Shown here piece after piece: positions 10,830 through 21,786 of a DNA stretch of 64,000 nucleotides (position 1 is the first letter of the stretch; the number at the start of each line of letters is the position of its first letter). The stretch spans positions 2,914,001 to 2,978,000 of the forward strand of contig NZ_CP082904.1 of NCBI RefSeq assembly GCF_023517775.1, read 5' to 3'. A model generated the notes under the pieces. It made no database searches and was not told where the DNA came from. It saw nothing but the letters and a program-made list of their open reading frames with translations. The DNA is from Mixta hanseatica (lineage in GTDB: Bacteria; Pseudomonadota; Gammaproteobacteria; Enterobacterales; Enterobacteriaceae). A program made the translations under genes and the position numbers.

Positions 10830-10881
10830 ACTCCCTCCGAAATGGTAAAGCTGCGACCCGACGCCTGCCACAACGGCGAGA

Positions 10882-12228
10882 TCAGGCGGGATGCGCAGTG
10901 GCAGACTTCCCGCCCTGACGCGGTTTCGCCGCCGGACTGGCGGGCAACAACGCTGCCAGCGCGGCGATTTTGTTTTCTGTCTCTTGCCATTCCTGCTGCG
11001 CATCGGAGCCGGCGACAATCCCCGCCCCGCCATACAGCCGCACCCGTTCGCCCTGCACCAGCGCGCAGCGCAACGTGACGCAAAATTCACTTTTTTGTCG
11101 GGAGATAAAGCCGGTGGAGCCGGCATACCAGTCCCGGTCCAACGGCTCATGGCGCTGCAGAAAGGCGCGCGCCGCCGCGCGCGGCAGACCCGCTACCGCA
11201 GCCGTGGGTTGCAGACGCTGTAACAGTAGCGCGTCGCTGCGGCTACGCAGCTCGCCGTGGATACGTCGGCGAAGATGCTGAAGATGGCGCAGGCGAACCA
11301 CCTCTACCGGCATCACCTCCAGCCCACTCACCAAATCCTGTAGCCGATAACAGATATCCTCTACCACCAGCCCGTTTTCATGACGATTTTTGGCGTCCTG
11401 CAACAGCCATTGCGCCTGCTGCCGGGCGAGGATGAGATCGGCATCACGTGCCGCCGTGCCCGCCAGCGCTTCGGTCAGCAGCTCATTTTGCTGCCGCAGC
11501 CAGAGCCGTTCCGGCGAAGCGCATACCAGCGCGCGCTCATCCTCAAAGCGCAGCATAAACTGATAGCAGTGCGGATTAGCACGACGGCTGGCCGCCAGCA
11601 GCGCTTCCGGCGGCAGCGGGCGATCCCACAGCAGATCCACTGCGCGCGCCAGCACCACTTTATCCAGCTCTCCGGCGGCTATTGCTGTTAACGCGCTGTC
11701 GACTCGCTGACGCCATTCCGTATGTTGCGGCTGATACTGACGCTGTTGCAGTTGTCCATCCATTGACGGCAGCGGCTGCGGTAAGCGCAACTGATGCAGG
11801 AAACGGGCGGCGCTTTGTGCATCCTCCTGCAAATTACGGTCGCTTTGAATAAACAGCGTCAGCCGTTCGCCGCGATCGTCCTGCTGCCACATCAGGCGCG
11901 GCAGGAAGAAAAAGCTGTTAGCGGCTTCAAAGCGATTGCTGCCCCAGATGCGCCAGTTCCCCGGCAATGCGCGACACGCCTGCTCGGCCTGCCAGAGCGT
12001 AGGGTAACAGTGGATGGCTCCGCACAGCGCTACCTGCTCGTGGCCGTTGCGATGCTGCCACCACAGCTGAGGCCGGTGCGGTTGGGTACGCAGCCAGGCA
12101 AGAGAGTCTTCGCCGGAGGCAAGAGGAACGGTAAAGGCACGACAGCCCGGCCCGGTCGTGTCGATGTTGACGAGCTGAGCAAGCAACGCGGCATAAGCGG
12201 CAGGAAGCGAATACACAAACACCCCCAT
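10882..12228 (-). CDS. menF: Menaquinone-specific isochorismate synthase
   Basis: 448 residues, chorismate-binding (TrpE-like) fold; converts chorismate to isochorismate. The general base Lys190 sits in '[10 protein letters not shown]', and '[10 protein letters not shown]', '[10 protein letters not shown]' and '[11 protein letters not shown]' are family motifs. The protein is about 17 residues longer than E. coli MenF because of a basic C-terminal tail ('[14 protein letters not shown]...'). ATG 12228 lacks an obvious ribosome site; the exact start is uncertain by a few codons. It is the first gene of the men operon, 52 bases ahead of menD. Confidence 0.93.
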   Translation of the reverse strand: MGVFVYSLPAAYAALLAQLVNIDTTGPGCRAFTVPLASGEDSLAWLRTQPHRPQLWWQHRNGHEQVALCGAIHCYPTLWQAEQACRALPGNWRIWGSNRFEAANSFFFLPRLMWQQDDRGERLTLFIQSDRNLQEDAQSAARFLHQLRLPQPLPSMDGQLQQRQYQPQHTEWRQRVDSALTAIAAGELDKVVLARAVDLLWDRPLPPEALLAASRRANPHCYQFMLRFEDERALVCASPERLWLRQQNELLTEALAGTAARDADLILARQQAQWLLQDAKNRHENGLVVEDICYRLQDLVSGLEVMPVEVVRLRHLQHLRRRIHGELRSRSDALLLQRLQPTAAVAGLPRAAARAFLQRHEPLDRDWYAGSTGFISRQKSEFCVTLRCALVQGERVRLYGGAGIVAGSDAQQEWQETENKIAALAALLPASPAAKPRQGGKSATAHPA

Positions 12229-12359
12229 AATCAGAAAGAGGTAGTTAGTGTAAAAGGGAGATTAACGCCGGTTTTTGATTCAGAACAGTTCAGGCCGCGT
12301 TTATCGCCGCTCAGAGAAAGGTTTGCAGTAAAGGGAACGATGAACAGCGAACGGAAAAC

Positions 12360-12387
12360 CAGCCTCTTCCCGATTGGTCAGAGGCTG
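12360..12387 (-). terminator. Possible terminator of elaB
   Basis: Stem CAGCCTCT/AGAGGCTG (12360-12367 with 12380-12387) with a 12-base loop, just downstream of elaB. On the minus strand it is followed by GTTTTCC; the T run is short, so this is a weak call. It lies in the 174-base gap before menF, whose promoter must also be here. Confidence 0.5.
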
Positions 12388-12402
12388 TTTGCCGCAAAGC
12401 GT

Positions 12403-12768
12403 TTAGCGACGCGCCAGCAGCAGGCCGAGGATCAGACCGGCGGCAGCGCCGATGCCGATGCCCTGCCAGGGTTTTTCATGAACATAGTCATCAGCACGGC
12501 AGGCCGCCTGTTTAGCACGGTAGTAGTAAGAATCGGAGGCCGCACTGACGCGAGATTTCACATCATGCAGCGCCTGCTCTGCCTTCTCTTTCAGCTCGAT
12601 ATATTTCTGATCGGCCGGATCGCCGGAGGATTTCAGTACCTCTTCCAGCGTTTCGGTAAGCAGGTTCAAATCATCATCCAGACGCGTTTCCTGGGGTTCA
12701 CCGGCTACCTGAGGCTCACCCGTTAATAACGGATCGCGCTTTTCTTGCGAGTCATTTGATACAGCCAT
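12403..12768 (-). CDS. elaB: ElaB/YqjD-family ribosome-associated inner-membrane tail-anchored protein (DUF883)
   Basis: 121 residues from ATG 12768, which has a strong ribosome site (CGGAGGAAG); an upstream in-frame start at 12792 would add eight residues and is unlikely. The N-terminal part is acidic and helical with coiled-coil character ('DDDLNLLTETLEEVLKSSG', 'ELKEKAEQALHDVKSR'). 'EKPWQGIGIGAAAGLILGLLLARR' at the C-terminus is the single membrane anchor with terminal arginines typical of YqjD/ElaB/YgaM. In E. coli this family associates with stationary-phase ribosomes at the membrane. Confidence 0.92.
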   Translation of the reverse strand: MAVSNDSQEKRDPLLTGEPQVAGEPQETRLDDDLNLLTETLEEVLKSSGDPADQKYIELKEKAEQALHDVKSRVSAASDSYYYRAKQAACRADDYVHEKPWQGIGIGAAAGLILGLLLARR

Positions 12769-13035
12769 TTTCTTCCTCCGTGTAAAACACATGCATGTTC
12801 GTTAACTATAGACACTTTTTACGCATCTGCCGGAAGGCGTGTCCAGGAATTAGCTGATTAGGGCAGATGGAAATACGTTGGTTTATATGATTAATCTGAT
12901 AAATTCCTGATAACCGAATTTTTGCCGCCTGCGTCTGTCGTAGCTGACTGTAACCCGGTTTGTAACCGGGAAAGCAAATGGGTGCAGAAGCTCGACCACT
13001 ACAAACTCGTTCAGCATAAGGAAATCGTTTCTGGC

Positions 13036-14694
13036 ATGAATCGAAGAATGTTTATGAAAACGTCAATGGCATTCGCTGCGGTTAGCGGCATGTCCGGCTT
13101 ATCCACGCTATTTGCACAGTCCGCCTGGGCAGAAGATGGCATTGCAGACGGCGAGGCAGTACGCTTTGACTTTGAGGTATTGAAGAAAAAAGCCGCCGCG
13201 CTGGCCCAGAAACCCTGGAGCGGCGCCCCCGGCCCGTTGCCGGATACGCTGGCTACCATGACGCCGCAAGCCTATAACGCCATTCAGTATGATGCTAATC
13301 ATTCACTCTGGAACGACATCGATAATCGGCAGCTGGATGTGCAGTTTTTCCACGTCGGCATGGGCTTTAAGCGCCGTATCCGCATGTTTTCCGTTGATAA
13401 GAGCAGCCGTGAAGCGCGTGAGATCCACTTCCGCCCCGAGCTGTTTAACTATCAAAACACCAGTGTCGATACCACACAACTGGAAGGGAAAACCGATCTC
13501 GGCTTTGCCGGCTTCCGCGCATTTAAAAAGCCGGAGCTGGCGCGACGCGATATCGTCTCTTTCCTTGGCGCCAGCTATTTCCGTGCCGTGGATGATACTT
13601 ACCAGTACGGCCTGTCAGCGCGCGGCGTCGCGGTAAATACCTTCAGCAACGGTCAGGAAGAGTTCCCCGATTTCACCGCCTTTTGGTTTGAAACGCCAAA
13701 AGCGGATGATACCACCTTTACCGTGTATGCCCTGCTTGACGGCGCCAGCCTGACCGGCGCCTATAAGTTTGTTATCCACTGCGAGCCAAAGCGTGTGGTG
13801 ATGGAGGTGGAGAACCACCTGTGCGCGCGCAAAGATATTCGTCAACTGGGTATTTCCCCGATGACCAGTATGTTCAGCTGCGGCAACAGCGAGCGCCGGA
13901 TGTGCAATACTTATCATCCGCAAATCCATGATTCCGATCGTCTGGCGATGTGGACCGGTAAAGGGGAATGGATTGCCCGTCCGCTGAATAACCCGCGTAA
14001 GCTGCAATTCAACGCCTACGATGATGAAAACCCGCGCGGTTTCGGCCTGTTGCAGCTGAATCATGATTTTGAAGATTATCAGGATGTGATTGGCTGGTAT
14101 GACAAACGGCCCAGCCTGTGGGTAGAGCCGATCGGTAAATGGGGCAAAGGCGCCATCAACCTGATGGAGATCCCGACCACCGGCGAAACGCTGGATAACG
14201 TGGTCTGTTTCTGGCAGCCGGAGCAGCCGGTTAAGGCCGGCAGCGAACTGGCCTTCCAGTACAAGCTTTACTGGAGCGGTCTGCCGCCGGTGCGCAGCGA
14301 ACTGGCGCGCGTAGAGGCGACCCGCTCCGGCATTGGCGGCTTCCCGGAAGGCTGGGCGCCGGGCGAACATTTCCCGGATGTCTGGTGCCGTCGTTTTGCC
14401 GTTGATTTTGTCGATGGCGATCTGAAAAATGCCGCGCCGAAAGGCATTGAGCCGGTGATTACCGTTTCTGCCGGCACCATCAAGCAGGTAGAGATCCTGT
14501 TTGTTGAACCGCTAAACGGCTATCGCATTCTGTTTGACTGGTATCCGAACAGCGATGCCGCCGATCCGGTGGATATGCGCATGTTCCTGCGCACGAAAGA
14601 TGAGACGCTGAGCGAAACCTGGCTTTATCAATATTTCCCGCCGCCGCCAGATCAGCGGAAATATGTTGATGACCGCCAGATGACGGTAAGCTAA
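13036..14694 (+). CDS. opgD: Osmoregulated periplasmic glucan (OPG) biosynthesis protein OpgD/MdoD
   Basis: 552 residues, periplasmic OpgG/OpgD family, which shapes the beta-glucan backbone. The N-terminus '[10 protein letters not shown]' is a twin-arginine signal (RRxFxK) followed by a hydrophobic stretch and a likely cleavage after 'QSAWA' (residue 32). The rest aligns closely with E. coli MdoD, for example '[14 protein letters not shown]', '[22 protein letters not shown]' and '[14 protein letters not shown]' segments. I chose ATG 13036 since it begins the Tat signal; the frame is open from 12922 but the extra residues look unlike protein. In E. coli the gene is elsewhere (ydcG); here it sits between elaB and elaA. 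Confidence 0.95.
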   Translation: MNRRMFMKTSMAFAAVSGMSGLSTLFAQSAWAEDGIADGEAVRFDFEVLKKKAAALAQKPWSGAPGPLPDTLATMTPQAYNAIQYDANHSLWNDIDNRQLDVQFFHVGMGFKRRIRMFSVDKSSREAREIHFRPELFNYQNTSVDTTQLEGKTDLGFAGFRAFKKPELARRDIVSFLGASYFRAVDDTYQYGLSARGVAVNTFSNGQEEFPDFTAFWFETPKADDTTFTVYALLDGASLTGAYKFVIHCEPKRVVMEVENHLCARKDIRQLGISPMTSMFSCGNSERRMCNTYHPQIHDSDRLAMWTGKGEWIARPLNNPRKLQFNAYDDENPRGFGLLQLNHDFEDYQDVIGWYDKRPSLWVEPIGKWGKGAINLMEIPTTGETLDNVVCFWQPEQPVKAGSELAFQYKLYWSGLPPVRSELARVEATRSGIGGFPEGWAPGEHFPDVWCRRFAVDFVDGDLKNAAPKGIEPVITVSAGTIKQVEILFVEPLNGYRILFDWYPNSDAADPVDMRMFLRTKDETLSETWLYQYFPPPPDQRKYVDDRQMTVS

Positions 14695-14700
14695 CTTAAT

Positions 14701-14722
14701 GCGGCGAGGGAAACCTCACCGC
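14701..14722 (+). terminator. Hairpin after opgD (weak terminator candidate)
   Basis: GCGGCGAGG/CCTCACCGC (14701-14709 with 14714-14722, one G-T pair), loop GAAA, but with no T run after it. It may be a transcript-end or processing structure between opgD and the next gene. Confidence 0.35.
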
Positions 14723-14758
14723 AGCATCTTAAGGTGAGACGAAAACAGTGAGGGAAAG

Positions 14759-15304
14759 ATGAGCGATAAAAAACATTTTGTGACGCTGGTTGGCAGTTTA
14801 CGCAAAGGATCTTTTAACGCGGCGATAGCGCATACGTTGCCTGAACTGGCGCCTGAGGGTGTGACTGTTAGCCATTTAGCCTCGCCGGGCGACTTTCCTC
14901 ATTACAATGCCGACCTGCAGGAAGAAGGCTTTCCTGCGCCGGTGCTGGCGATGGCCGAGGCGATCGCACAGGCGGACGGAGTAATTATCGTCACGCCGGA
15001 ATATAACTACTCGGTGCCGGGCGTGCTAAAAAATGCGCTCGACTGGCTTTCACGCGTCTCGCCTAATCCGTTTGCCGCTAAGCCGGTACTGATCCAGAGC
15101 GCGTCGCCGGGCAATATCGGCGGCGCGCGTGCGCAATATCATCTGCGGCAAATTTTGGTGTTTTTCGATGCGCGCGTGATGAATAAGCCGGAAGCGATGA
15201 TTGGTCAGGTGACGGATAAGGTAAAGGACGGCGTGCTGACCGATGACGTTACCCGCACCTTCCTCAGCAAGCAGCTGCAGGCCTTTGTTGAATTTAGCCG
15301 CTAA
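14759..15304 (+). CDS. NAD(P)H-dependent FMN quinone/chromate reductase, ChrR (YieF) family
   Basis: 181 residues, flavodoxin-like NADPH-dependent FMN reductase. 'GSLRKGSFN' (residues 12-20) binds the FMN phosphate and 'TPEYNYSVPGVLKNALDWLS' is the family signature; the whole length matches E. coli ChrR (YieF), a soluble flavoprotein that reduces quinones and chromate and protects against redox stress. AGGGAAAG precedes the ATG. It lies 64 bases after opgD in the same direction and ends at a terminator shared with the convergent elaA. Exact physiological substrate not known from sequence. Confidence 0.85.
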   Translation: MSDKKHFVTLVGSLRKGSFNAAIAHTLPELAPEGVTVSHLASPGDFPHYNADLQEEGFPAPVLAMAEAIAQADGVIIVTPEYNYSVPGVLKNALDWLSRVSPNPFAAKPVLIQSASPGNIGGARAQYHLRQILVFFDARVMNKPEAMIGQVTDKVKDGVLTDDVTRTFLSKQLQAFVEFSR

Positions 15305-15310
15305 CTAACT

Positions 15311-15335
15311 GGCGGAGCCGCGCGCTCCGCCTTTT
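15311..15335 (+). terminator. Terminator of the ChrR-family gene
   Basis: Stem GGCGGAG/CTCCGCC (15311-15317 with 15325-15331) followed by TTTT, seven bases after the stop codon. Confidence 0.7.
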
Positions 15336-15339
15336 GGCG

Positions 15340-15789
15340 CTATTTCACCATGTCGATATGCGGAATATTATCTTCCAGATAGACCTCGCCAACCGGCTTA
15401 AAGCCCATCCGTCCGTAAAAAACCTGCAGGTGCGCCTGCGCCGACAGAGCCTGCCGCCGTCCCGGCCAGTATTGTCCGCAGCTCTCCAGCACTCTTTCCA
15501 TCAGACGATAGCCCAGCTGTAAACCGCGCGCTTCGCTGGTGACGATGACACGCCCAATCGTCACCGGGCTGTCTGCATCCACCGGCGTTAAAATACGCGC
15601 GCAGGCCAGCAGCCTGCCTTCGCCAAGGGCAAAGATATGGCGGTTATCGTGCGCTAAATCCTGCCCGTCGATATCTTCATACGGACACTGCTGCTCAACA
15701 ATAAACACGCGGTTACGCAGCGCCAGAATGTCATGCAGCTGATGAACGTTTAGCTCGCTGTGATGTAAATCATACCAGGTCAATTCCAT
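15340..15789 (-). CDS. elaA: GNAT-family N-acetyltransferase ElaA
   Basis: 149 residues, close to E. coli ElaA (153). Family motifs: 'LALRNRVFIVEQQCPYEDIDGQDL', 'ACARIL' and the acetyl-CoA-binding segment 'IGRVIVTSEARGLQLGYRLMER' (about residues 77-98), ending 'YLEDNIPHIDMVK'. Substrate unknown. Convergent with the ChrR-family gene, five bases from its terminator. Confidence 0.92.
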   Translation of the reverse strand: MELTWYDLHHSELNVHQLHDILALRNRVFIVEQQCPYEDIDGQDLAHDNRHIFALGEGRLLACARILTPVDADSPVTIGRVIVTSEARGLQLGYRLMERVLESCGQYWPGRRQALSAQAHLQVFYGRMGFKPVGEVYLEDNIPHIDMVK

Positions 15790-15927
15790 ACTTCCGCCAT
15801 CCTCCGTTGCGTTAGCCGTTGCCGATATCGACAGATATTTTTATTAATCCGCAGTATACCGGGTTCGCCTTAAGCTGAACCAGGGAGGCACGCGACTATT
15901 TTTCGTGCTGGCTCTCACTTCTGAACC

Positions 15928-15958
15928 ATAAAAAAAGCCCTGTATCGCTACAGGGCTT
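15928..15958 (-). terminator. Rho-independent terminator of the nuo operon
   Basis: A perfect 10-bp stem (15935-15944 with 15949-15958), loop TCGC; on the minus strand the stem is followed by a run of seven T. It lies 17 bases after the nuoN stop and closes the complex I operon. Confidence 0.92.
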
Positions 15959-15975
15959 GTTCATTAAAGGCTGGT

Positions 15976-17433
15976 TTACATCAGCGGCTGCGCCATCTGT
16001 ACCAGGCTGATCAGCGGCTGCGGGTAAATCCCGAGTAGCAGCACCAGAACGGCGGAGATCAGCACGACGATGCCGCCCGCGGTAAACGCCCAGTTGGCTG
16101 GCGTATCACGGGTATGCAGCTCCGGCGGGCTGAGATAAAGACTGACGGTAACGCGCAGATAGTAGTAGAGGCCAATGGCACTGCCTAATACCACCGCACC
16201 GGTCAGCCACCACAGCGAAGCGTTAACACCCAGCGCAATCACATAAAACTTACCGATAAAGCCCAGCGTCAGCGGAATACCGGCCAGCGACAGCATCATC
16301 ACCGTCATCACTGCCGCCAGCACCGGACGATGCCAGAACAGACCGCGATAAGAGTAGAGAGATTCTGCGTCCGGACCGCGATACGGGCTGGACATCAGGC
16401 TTACCACGCCGAAGGCGCCGATGCTGCTGAACAGATAGCCCGCCAGGTAGACGCCGGCGGTTTCCAGCGACATCTCATGAGACTGCACCGCGATCAGCGC
16501 AACCAGTAAATAACCCAGATGCGAGATAGAGGAGTAGCCCAGCAGACGTTTGATGTTGCTCTGGCTGATCGCCAGCAGGTTACCAAACAGGATGGAAACC
16601 ACGGCGATAATCGCCAGCACGTTGCGCACCGCTTCGCTATCGGTGGCCGGCGCGTAGATAAACAGACGCATCAGCGCGCCAAAAATAGCGATTTTGCTGG
16701 CGGTCGCCAGAAAGGTGGAGACCGGCGCAGGCGCGCCCTGATAAACATCCGGCGTCCAGAGATGGAACGGCACCAGCGACAGCTTAAAGCCCAGACCGAT
16801 AATCATCATGCCCAGGCCCAACAGCATTAGCGGCTGATGCAACACGCTGTCGCTCAGGTTTTTGCCCAGTTCCACGAAGCTCAGGCTACCGGAATCGGCA
16901 TACACCAGCGCAATACCAAACAGCAGGAAGGATGAGGCCGCCGCCGACAGGATGGTATATTTCAGCGCCGCTTCCAGCGAACGTTTCTGACGGAAAGCGT
17001 AGCCGATCAAACCAAACAGCGGCAGCGACAGCAGTTCCACGCCGATAAACAGCGAGGCCATGTGATTGGCGCTCGCCAGCACTACGCCGCCCAGCGCTGC
17101 AATCAGCACCAGCAGGTAGAACTCGTCGCAGTTATCGCTGAAGCCCTGCAGCCATGGATAGGCAAAGGTGCAGGTGGCCAGACTCGCCAGCATCACCAGC
17201 CCGGTATAAAACATCGAGAAACCATCCACGCGTAGCAGCGGCGTGACGTCCATCGGCCCTGCCTGGCCCACAAACCAGAGTGACAACAGCGCCAGGTTGA
17301 GGCCAATCACAGTCAGCGTCGCATTGGCAAAATGGTTGCGTCGCCACGCAATGGACAGCATCACAACCACCACCGTCAATCCGACGATCAACAGCGGTAG
17401 CAGCGCGATCAGTTGTTGAGGAGTTATTGTCAT
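15976..17433 (-). CDS. nuoN: NADH-quinone oxidoreductase subunit N
   Basis: 485 residues, identical in length to E. coli NuoN. Antiporter-like, with ~14 transmembrane helices; one of the three proton-pumping modules of the complex I membrane arm. '[23 protein letters not shown]' is the Mrp-like signature with the buried lysine, and '[18 protein letters not shown]' another conserved segment. Last gene of nuoA-N; six bases after nuoM. Confidence 0.97.
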   Translation of the reverse strand: MTITPQQLIALLPLLIVGLTVVVVMLSIAWRRNHFANATLTVIGLNLALLSLWFVGQAGPMDVTPLLRVDGFSMFYTGLVMLASLATCTFAYPWLQGFSDNCDEFYLLVLIAALGGVVLASANHMASLFIGVELLSLPLFGLIGYAFRQKRSLEAALKYTILSAAASSFLLFGIALVYADSGSLSFVELGKNLSDSVLHQPLMLLGLGMMIIGLGFKLSLVPFHLWTPDVYQGAPAPVSTFLATASKIAIFGALMRLFIYAPATDSEAVRNVLAIIAVVSILFGNLLAISQSNIKRLLGYSSISHLGYLLVALIAVQSHEMSLETAGVYLAGYLFSSIGAFGVVSLMSSPYRGPDAESLYSYRGLFWHRPVLAAVMTVMMLSLAGIPLTLGFIGKFYVIALGVNASLWWLTGAVVLGSAIGLYYYLRVTVSLYLSPPELHTRDTPANWAFTAGGIVVLISAVLVLLLGIYPQPLISLVQMAQPLM

Positions 17434-17439
17434 GGCGAA

Positions 17440-18960
17440 TTACGGCCTTGTAGTTGAAATTGAAGCGGTATACCACTGCTGAATGTTGCTCATTGCAGCG
17501 TGTGAGGTGTCCAGAATCGGCTGCGGATAAACCCCAAGCAGCACCAGCAGAACCACCAGCACCATAATCATAATGAACTCACGCGCAGACATGCCGCGCA
17601 GCGGCGTCTCCGACTTCGGCGCACCGTAATAGGCGCGCTGCATCATGATCAGCGAGTAAACGGAAGCAAACACCAGACCGAAGGTAGCGATCACGATAAT
17701 CGTCGGCACCACCTGGAAGCTGCCGGTGAGGATCATAAATTCGCCAGCAAAGTTGCCGGTGCCCGGCATGCCAAGGTTAGCCACCGCAAAGAACAGCGAC
17801 AGACCCGGGATCCACTTCAGGCGCGACCACAAGCCGCCCATCTGACGCATATCGCGCGTGTGCAGACGCTCATAAAGCTGACCGCACAGGATAAACAGCG
17901 CCGCAGCTGACAGGCCATGCGCAATCATCTGCACCACCGCGCCCTGGAACGCCAGCTGGTTGCCGGTATAGATGGCGATCAGCACGAAGCCCATATGGGA
18001 AATAGAGGTGTAAGCGATCAGGCGTTTGATATCAGTTTGCGAGAAAGCCATCCAGGCGCCGTAGAAAATCCCGATAATCCCCAGCCACATGGCGACAGGC
18101 GCGAACTCCGCCGACGCATTGGGGAACAGCGGCAGGCTGAAGCGCAACAGACCGTAAGCTGCGGTTTTCAGCAGTATCCCGGCCAGATCCACAGAACCGG
18201 CGGTCGGCGCCTGACTGTGCGCGTCCGGCAACCAGCCGTGCAGCGGCACTACCGGCATTTTTACCGCAAAGGCGATAAAGAAGCCGAGCATCAGCAGATA
18301 TTCTACTCCGCGCGACATCGGGGTTTGCAGCAGCACTTCATAGTTGAAGCTCCAGACGCCGGTGGCGCGGTAATGCACAAACACCAGGCCAAGAATGGCA
18401 ATCAACATCACCAGACCCGAGGACTGGGTATAAATGAAAAATTTGGTTGCGGCAGTAATACGGGTTTTGCCGTCCGATGCCTTATGACCCCAGAGCGCGA
18501 TGAGGAAGTACATCGGCACCAGCATCATCTCCCAAAAGAAGAAGAACAGGAACATGTCGATGGCCAGGAACACGCCAATAACGCCACCGAGGATCCACAT
18601 CAGATTGAGGTGGAAAAAGCCCTGATACTTTTCAATTTCATTCCAGGAGCAGAGCACCGCCATCAGGCCCAGCAGGCCGGTCAGCACCACCATCAGCAGC
18701 GACAGACCGTCCAGCGCCAGGTGGAAAGCGATGCCGAAGCGCGGGATCCAGGGAACGGAAAACTCAGATTGCCACTGCGGAATGCCCGCCGCCTGGGTCA
18801 GTGAATAGCCTCCCTGCAACCAGAGCTGCAGTGAAAGCGCCAGCGTCAAGCCCATTGTAATCAGGGCGATCCAGCGCGGCGTCTTCGCGCCTAAGCGCTC
18901 AGCCAGCCAGCACAGGAATCCGCCGACAAATGGGATAACAATTAGCCAAGGTAATAACAT
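17440..18960 (-). CDS. nuoM: NADH-quinone oxidoreductase subunit M
   Basis: 506 residues (E. coli 509), polytopic antiporter-like subunit of the membrane arm. The essential glutamate E144 lies in 'FFFFFFWEMMLVPMYF'-like helix 5 ('FFFWEMML'), and the pump-channel lysine in 'FAVKMPVVPLHGWLPDAHSQ'. A 127-base gap containing hairpins separates it from nuoL. Confidence 0.97.
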   Translation of the reverse strand: MLLPWLIVIPFVGGFLCWLAERLGAKTPRWIALITMGLTLALSLQLWLQGGYSLTQAAGIPQWQSEFSVPWIPRFGIAFHLALDGLSLLMVVLTGLLGLMAVLCSWNEIEKYQGFFHLNLMWILGGVIGVFLAIDMFLFFFFWEMMLVPMYFLIALWGHKASDGKTRITAATKFFIYTQSSGLVMLIAILGLVFVHYRATGVWSFNYEVLLQTPMSRGVEYLLMLGFFIAFAVKMPVVPLHGWLPDAHSQAPTAGSVDLAGILLKTAAYGLLRFSLPLFPNASAEFAPVAMWLGIIGIFYGAWMAFSQTDIKRLIAYTSISHMGFVLIAIYTGNQLAFQGAVVQMIAHGLSAAALFILCGQLYERLHTRDMRQMGGLWSRLKWIPGLSLFFAVANLGMPGTGNFAGEFMILTGSFQVVPTIIVIATFGLVFASVYSLIMMQRAYYGAPKSETPLRGMSAREFIMIMVLVVLLVLLGVYPQPILDTSHAAMSNIQQWYTASISTTRP

Positions 18961-19087
18961 GGCGGTTACGGTCCCTTTTCTAGTCCTGCATGAGCCGCCG
19001 GTAAATCTAACCGGCGATGCCCAACCTCAGGTTTTTTCACAAGCTTATCGGGTGGGATGCGACAACGCCGCATCCCGCTCACTAACC
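18961..19087 (-). other. nuoL-nuoM intergenic spacer with hairpins
   Basis: The largest gap at this end of the operon (127 bases). It contains a GGGATGCG/CGCATCCC stem (19054-19061 with 19069-19076, loop ACAACGC) and a smaller GCCGG/CCGGC stem (18997-19001 with 19011-19015). No T run follows on the minus strand, so these look like mRNA stabilising or processing structures within the operon, not a terminator. Confidence 0.5.
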
Positions 19088-20923
19088 TTACATCACCAGC
19101 AGCAGCGCCAGCACCACAACGGCACCCACGCTCATGGAAGCGACGTACCAGCGCAGATAACCATTTTCGCTCACCACCAGCCCTTTATTCGCCAGGCGAG
19201 AAACCAGAGCCGGCGTATTCAGCAGCGCATTGAGCGGATCGCGCGACAGCAGCCAGGCGATGCCCAAATAAGGCTTAACGAAAATTTTGTCATACAGCCA
19301 GTCGAAGCCCCAGGCGGCAAACCACCAGGTGCCGAAGAAACGCCCTGGCGCGCTGCGCGCCACGCTGGAGACCAGCGAACGCTTGCCAAGCCAGAGCCAG
19401 GCGGCAATCAGGATGCCTACAATAGCCACCACGCCCGAAGCGATTTCCAGCCCCATTTTGCCCGCTTCGCCATGCTCGCCCGCCGGCAGTACGCCAGCCA
19501 GCGGCGGCGTGATCAGCGCGCCGATAAAGGTGGAAAGAACCATCAGTACAATAAGCGGCAGATGATGCGTGATTCCTTTGCCTGCATGCGCATGAATTTT
19601 CTCTTCACCGTGGAAGACGATAAAGATCATGCGGAAGGTATAAATCGAGGTCAGGAAAGCGCCCACCAGCCCGGCAACCATCAGGTTGACATGGCCGTTC
19701 GCCAGCGCGCCGAACAGGATTTCATCCTTACTGTAGAAGCCGGCGGTCACCAGCGGCAGCGCCGCCAGCGCCGCCCCGCCCACCAGGAAGCAGATATATA
19801 CCAGCGGGATGCTTTTACGCAGTCCGCCCATTTTGAAAATGTTCTGCTCGTGGTGGCAGGCCAGAATCACCGAACCGGAAGAAAGGAACAGCAGCGCTTT
19901 AAAGAAAGCGTGAGTCATCAGGTGGAAAATAGCCGCATCCCAGGCCTGAACGCCCAGCGCCAGGAACATATAACCGATCTGGCTCATGGTGGAGTAGGCC
20001 AGCACGCGTTTGATATCGGTCTGCACCAGCGCGGCGAAGCCCGCCAGCACCAGCGTGACCGCACCCACGATGCCCACCAGATGCAGCACTTCCGGCGTCA
20101 TCAGGAACAGTCCATGGGTACGGGCGATCAGATAAACGCCGGCGGTTACCATGGTCGCCGCGTGGATCAGCGCCGAAACCGGCGTCGGACCCGCCATCGC
20201 ATCGGCAAGCCAGGTCTGCAGCGGCAGCTGCGCCGATTTACCGACCGCGCCGCCCAGCAGCATCAGCGTCGCCCACTGCAGCATGTGGTTATCCGCCGCG
20301 AAGTGCGCCGGCGCCAGTTCCACCATCTCGCGGAAGTTCAGCGTGCCCAGTTCGTTATAAAGAATGAACAGCGCAAAGGCGAGGAACACGTCACCCACAC
20401 GGGTAATGATAAAGGCCTTCATCGCCGCCTTGCCGTTATCCGGATTGGTGTAATAGAAACCAATCAGCAGATAAGAGCAGAGCCCCACCCCTTCCCAGCC
20501 GAGATACATCAGCAGCAGGTTATCGGACAGCACCAGAACCACCATGCTGGCGATAAACAGGTTGGTATAGGCAAAGAAGCGCGAATAACCCTCTTCCCCA
20601 CGCATATACCAGGAGGCGAACATATGAATAAAGAAGCCCACCCCGGTCACCACCGACAGCATGGTGAAAGAGAGACCGTCCAGCGTCAGGGTGACGCCGA
20701 TATTAAAATTACCGACGTGCATCCAGGTCCATAAGGTCTGGATAAACGGCGCGCGCTCATGGTTAAAGAAGTCGATGCCGACCCAGGCCGTGACCAGCGC
20801 CGCCAGGCCAATTGAACCCACGCCTACGGTAGCAGACAGGTTTTCTGACCAGCGGCCGCGAGAAAACGCCAGCAGCAAAAAGCCGATCAGCGGAAGCAGT
20901 ATGGTTAAGTAAAGAAGATTCAT
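19088..20923 (-). CDS. nuoL: NADH-quinone oxidoreductase subunit L
   Basis: 611 residues (E. coli 613), distal antiporter-like pump module with the long C-terminal lateral helix. Signature segments are '[17 protein letters not shown]', '[37 protein letters not shown]' and '[23 protein letters not shown]'. The start codon overlaps the end of nuoK by four bases. Long open frames on the opposite strand here are shadows of this gene. Confidence 0.97.
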   Translation of the reverse strand: MNLLYLTILLPLIGFLLLAFSRGRWSENLSATVGVGSIGLAALVTAWVGIDFFNHERAPFIQTLWTWMHVGNFNIGVTLTLDGLSFTMLSVVTGVGFFIHMFASWYMRGEEGYSRFFAYTNLFIASMVVLVLSDNLLLMYLGWEGVGLCSYLLIGFYYTNPDNGKAAMKAFIITRVGDVFLAFALFILYNELGTLNFREMVELAPAHFAADNHMLQWATLMLLGGAVGKSAQLPLQTWLADAMAGPTPVSALIHAATMVTAGVYLIARTHGLFLMTPEVLHLVGIVGAVTLVLAGFAALVQTDIKRVLAYSTMSQIGYMFLALGVQAWDAAIFHLMTHAFFKALLFLSSGSVILACHHEQNIFKMGGLRKSIPLVYICFLVGGAALAALPLVTAGFYSKDEILFGALANGHVNLMVAGLVGAFLTSIYTFRMIFIVFHGEEKIHAHAGKGITHHLPLIVLMVLSTFIGALITPPLAGVLPAGEHGEAGKMGLEIASGVVAIVGILIAAWLWLGKRSLVSSVARSAPGRFFGTWWFAAWGFDWLYDKIFVKPYLGIAWLLSRDPLNALLNTPALVSRLANKGLVVSENGYLRWYVASMSVGAVVVLALLLVM

Positions 20924-21222
20924 CCGCGCATCTCGCTCACTGTGTCAATGTTCAGGGTTTGACGACGGCGGTAGAGCTGCAGCAACAGCGCCAGGCCAAT
21001 GCTGGCCTCCGCTGCGGCAAGGCTGATCGCCAGGATATACATCACCTGACCATCCGCCTGCCCCCAGTAGCTTCCCGCCACCACTAACGCCAGAGCCGCG
21101 GCGTTAATCATGATTTCCAGACCAATTAACATAAACAGCAGATTACGACGCATCACCAACGATGTCAGTCCGAGGACAAACAGCACGGCTGCCAGAATCA
21201 GTCCATGTTGTAGAGGGATCAT
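20920..21222 (-). CDS. nuoK: NADH-quinone oxidoreductase subunit K
   Basis: 100 residues, three transmembrane helices. The membrane-embedded glutamates E36 ('LIGLEIMIN') and E72 ('AAAEASIG') of the proton channel are present at the E. coli positions. Overlaps nuoJ and nuoL by four bases each. Confidence 0.97.
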   Translation of the reverse strand: MIPLQHGLILAAVLFVLGLTSLVMRRNLLFMLIGLEIMINAAALALVVAGSYWGQADGQVMYILAISLAAAEASIGLALLLQLYRRRQTLNIDTVSEMRG

Positions 21223-21776
21223 GCGCGCTCCTCCTTCGTTTTCGCAACCGCTGCATCGCTGACGCGGTTGCTAAGCACTTCGCCATGACGATCTTCACGC
21301 CCGATATGGAACGCGACCACCAGCCCCGCCAGCAGCAGCATTGACGCCAGTTCAACCGCCAGCACATAAGGACCAAACAGGCTGATACCCACCGCTTTCG
21401 CATCGATAACCGTGCCATCGATGCCCTGGTCGTTGGCGCTCATAATGGCGTAGACCATCACGAACAACAGCACCAGCGACACCAGGCCCGGGCCAATCCA
21501 CAGCGAAGGCTGCAGCCACTGGCGTTCCTGATCCTGTACCGACTTGCCCAGGTTCAGCATCATTACCACGAAGACGAACAGCACCATGATGGCGCCGGCG
21601 TAGACGATGATCTCCAGCGCGCCGGCGAAATAGGCGCCGAGCGAGAAGAAAACACCGGCGATCGCCAGCAACGAAACGATCAGGTACAGCAACGCATGTA
21701 CCGGGTTGGTGTGGGTAATCACGCGTAGCGTGGTTAGCACCGCCACCAGACCACAAAGATAAAACGCAAATTCCAT
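21219..21776 (-). CDS. nuoJ: NADH-quinone oxidoreductase subunit J
   Basis: 185 residues, five transmembrane helices; part of the membrane arm that couples quinone reduction to proton movement. '[20 protein letters not shown]' is the conserved helix-3 region with the pi-bulge tyrosine. A charged C-terminal tail ends 'KTKEERA'. Ten bases after nuoI. Confidence 0.96.
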   Translation of the reverse strand: MEFAFYLCGLVAVLTTLRVITHTNPVHALLYLIVSLLAIAGVFFSLGAYFAGALEIIVYAGAIMVLFVFVVMMLNLGKSVQDQERQWLQPSLWIGPGLVSLVLLFVMVYAIMSANDQGIDGTVIDAKAVGISLFGPYVLAVELASMLLLAGLVVAFHIGREDRHGEVLSNRVSDAAVAKTKEERA

Positions 21777-21786
21777 GCCTGGCTCC

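Noticed and set aside
17917..20734. Very long plus-strand open frames (295 and 591 codons) opposite nuoM and nuoL
   Set aside because: They are antisense to well-supported genes, rich in His/Gln/Arg as expected from reading GC-biased membrane-protein codons backwards, and have no ribosome sites.
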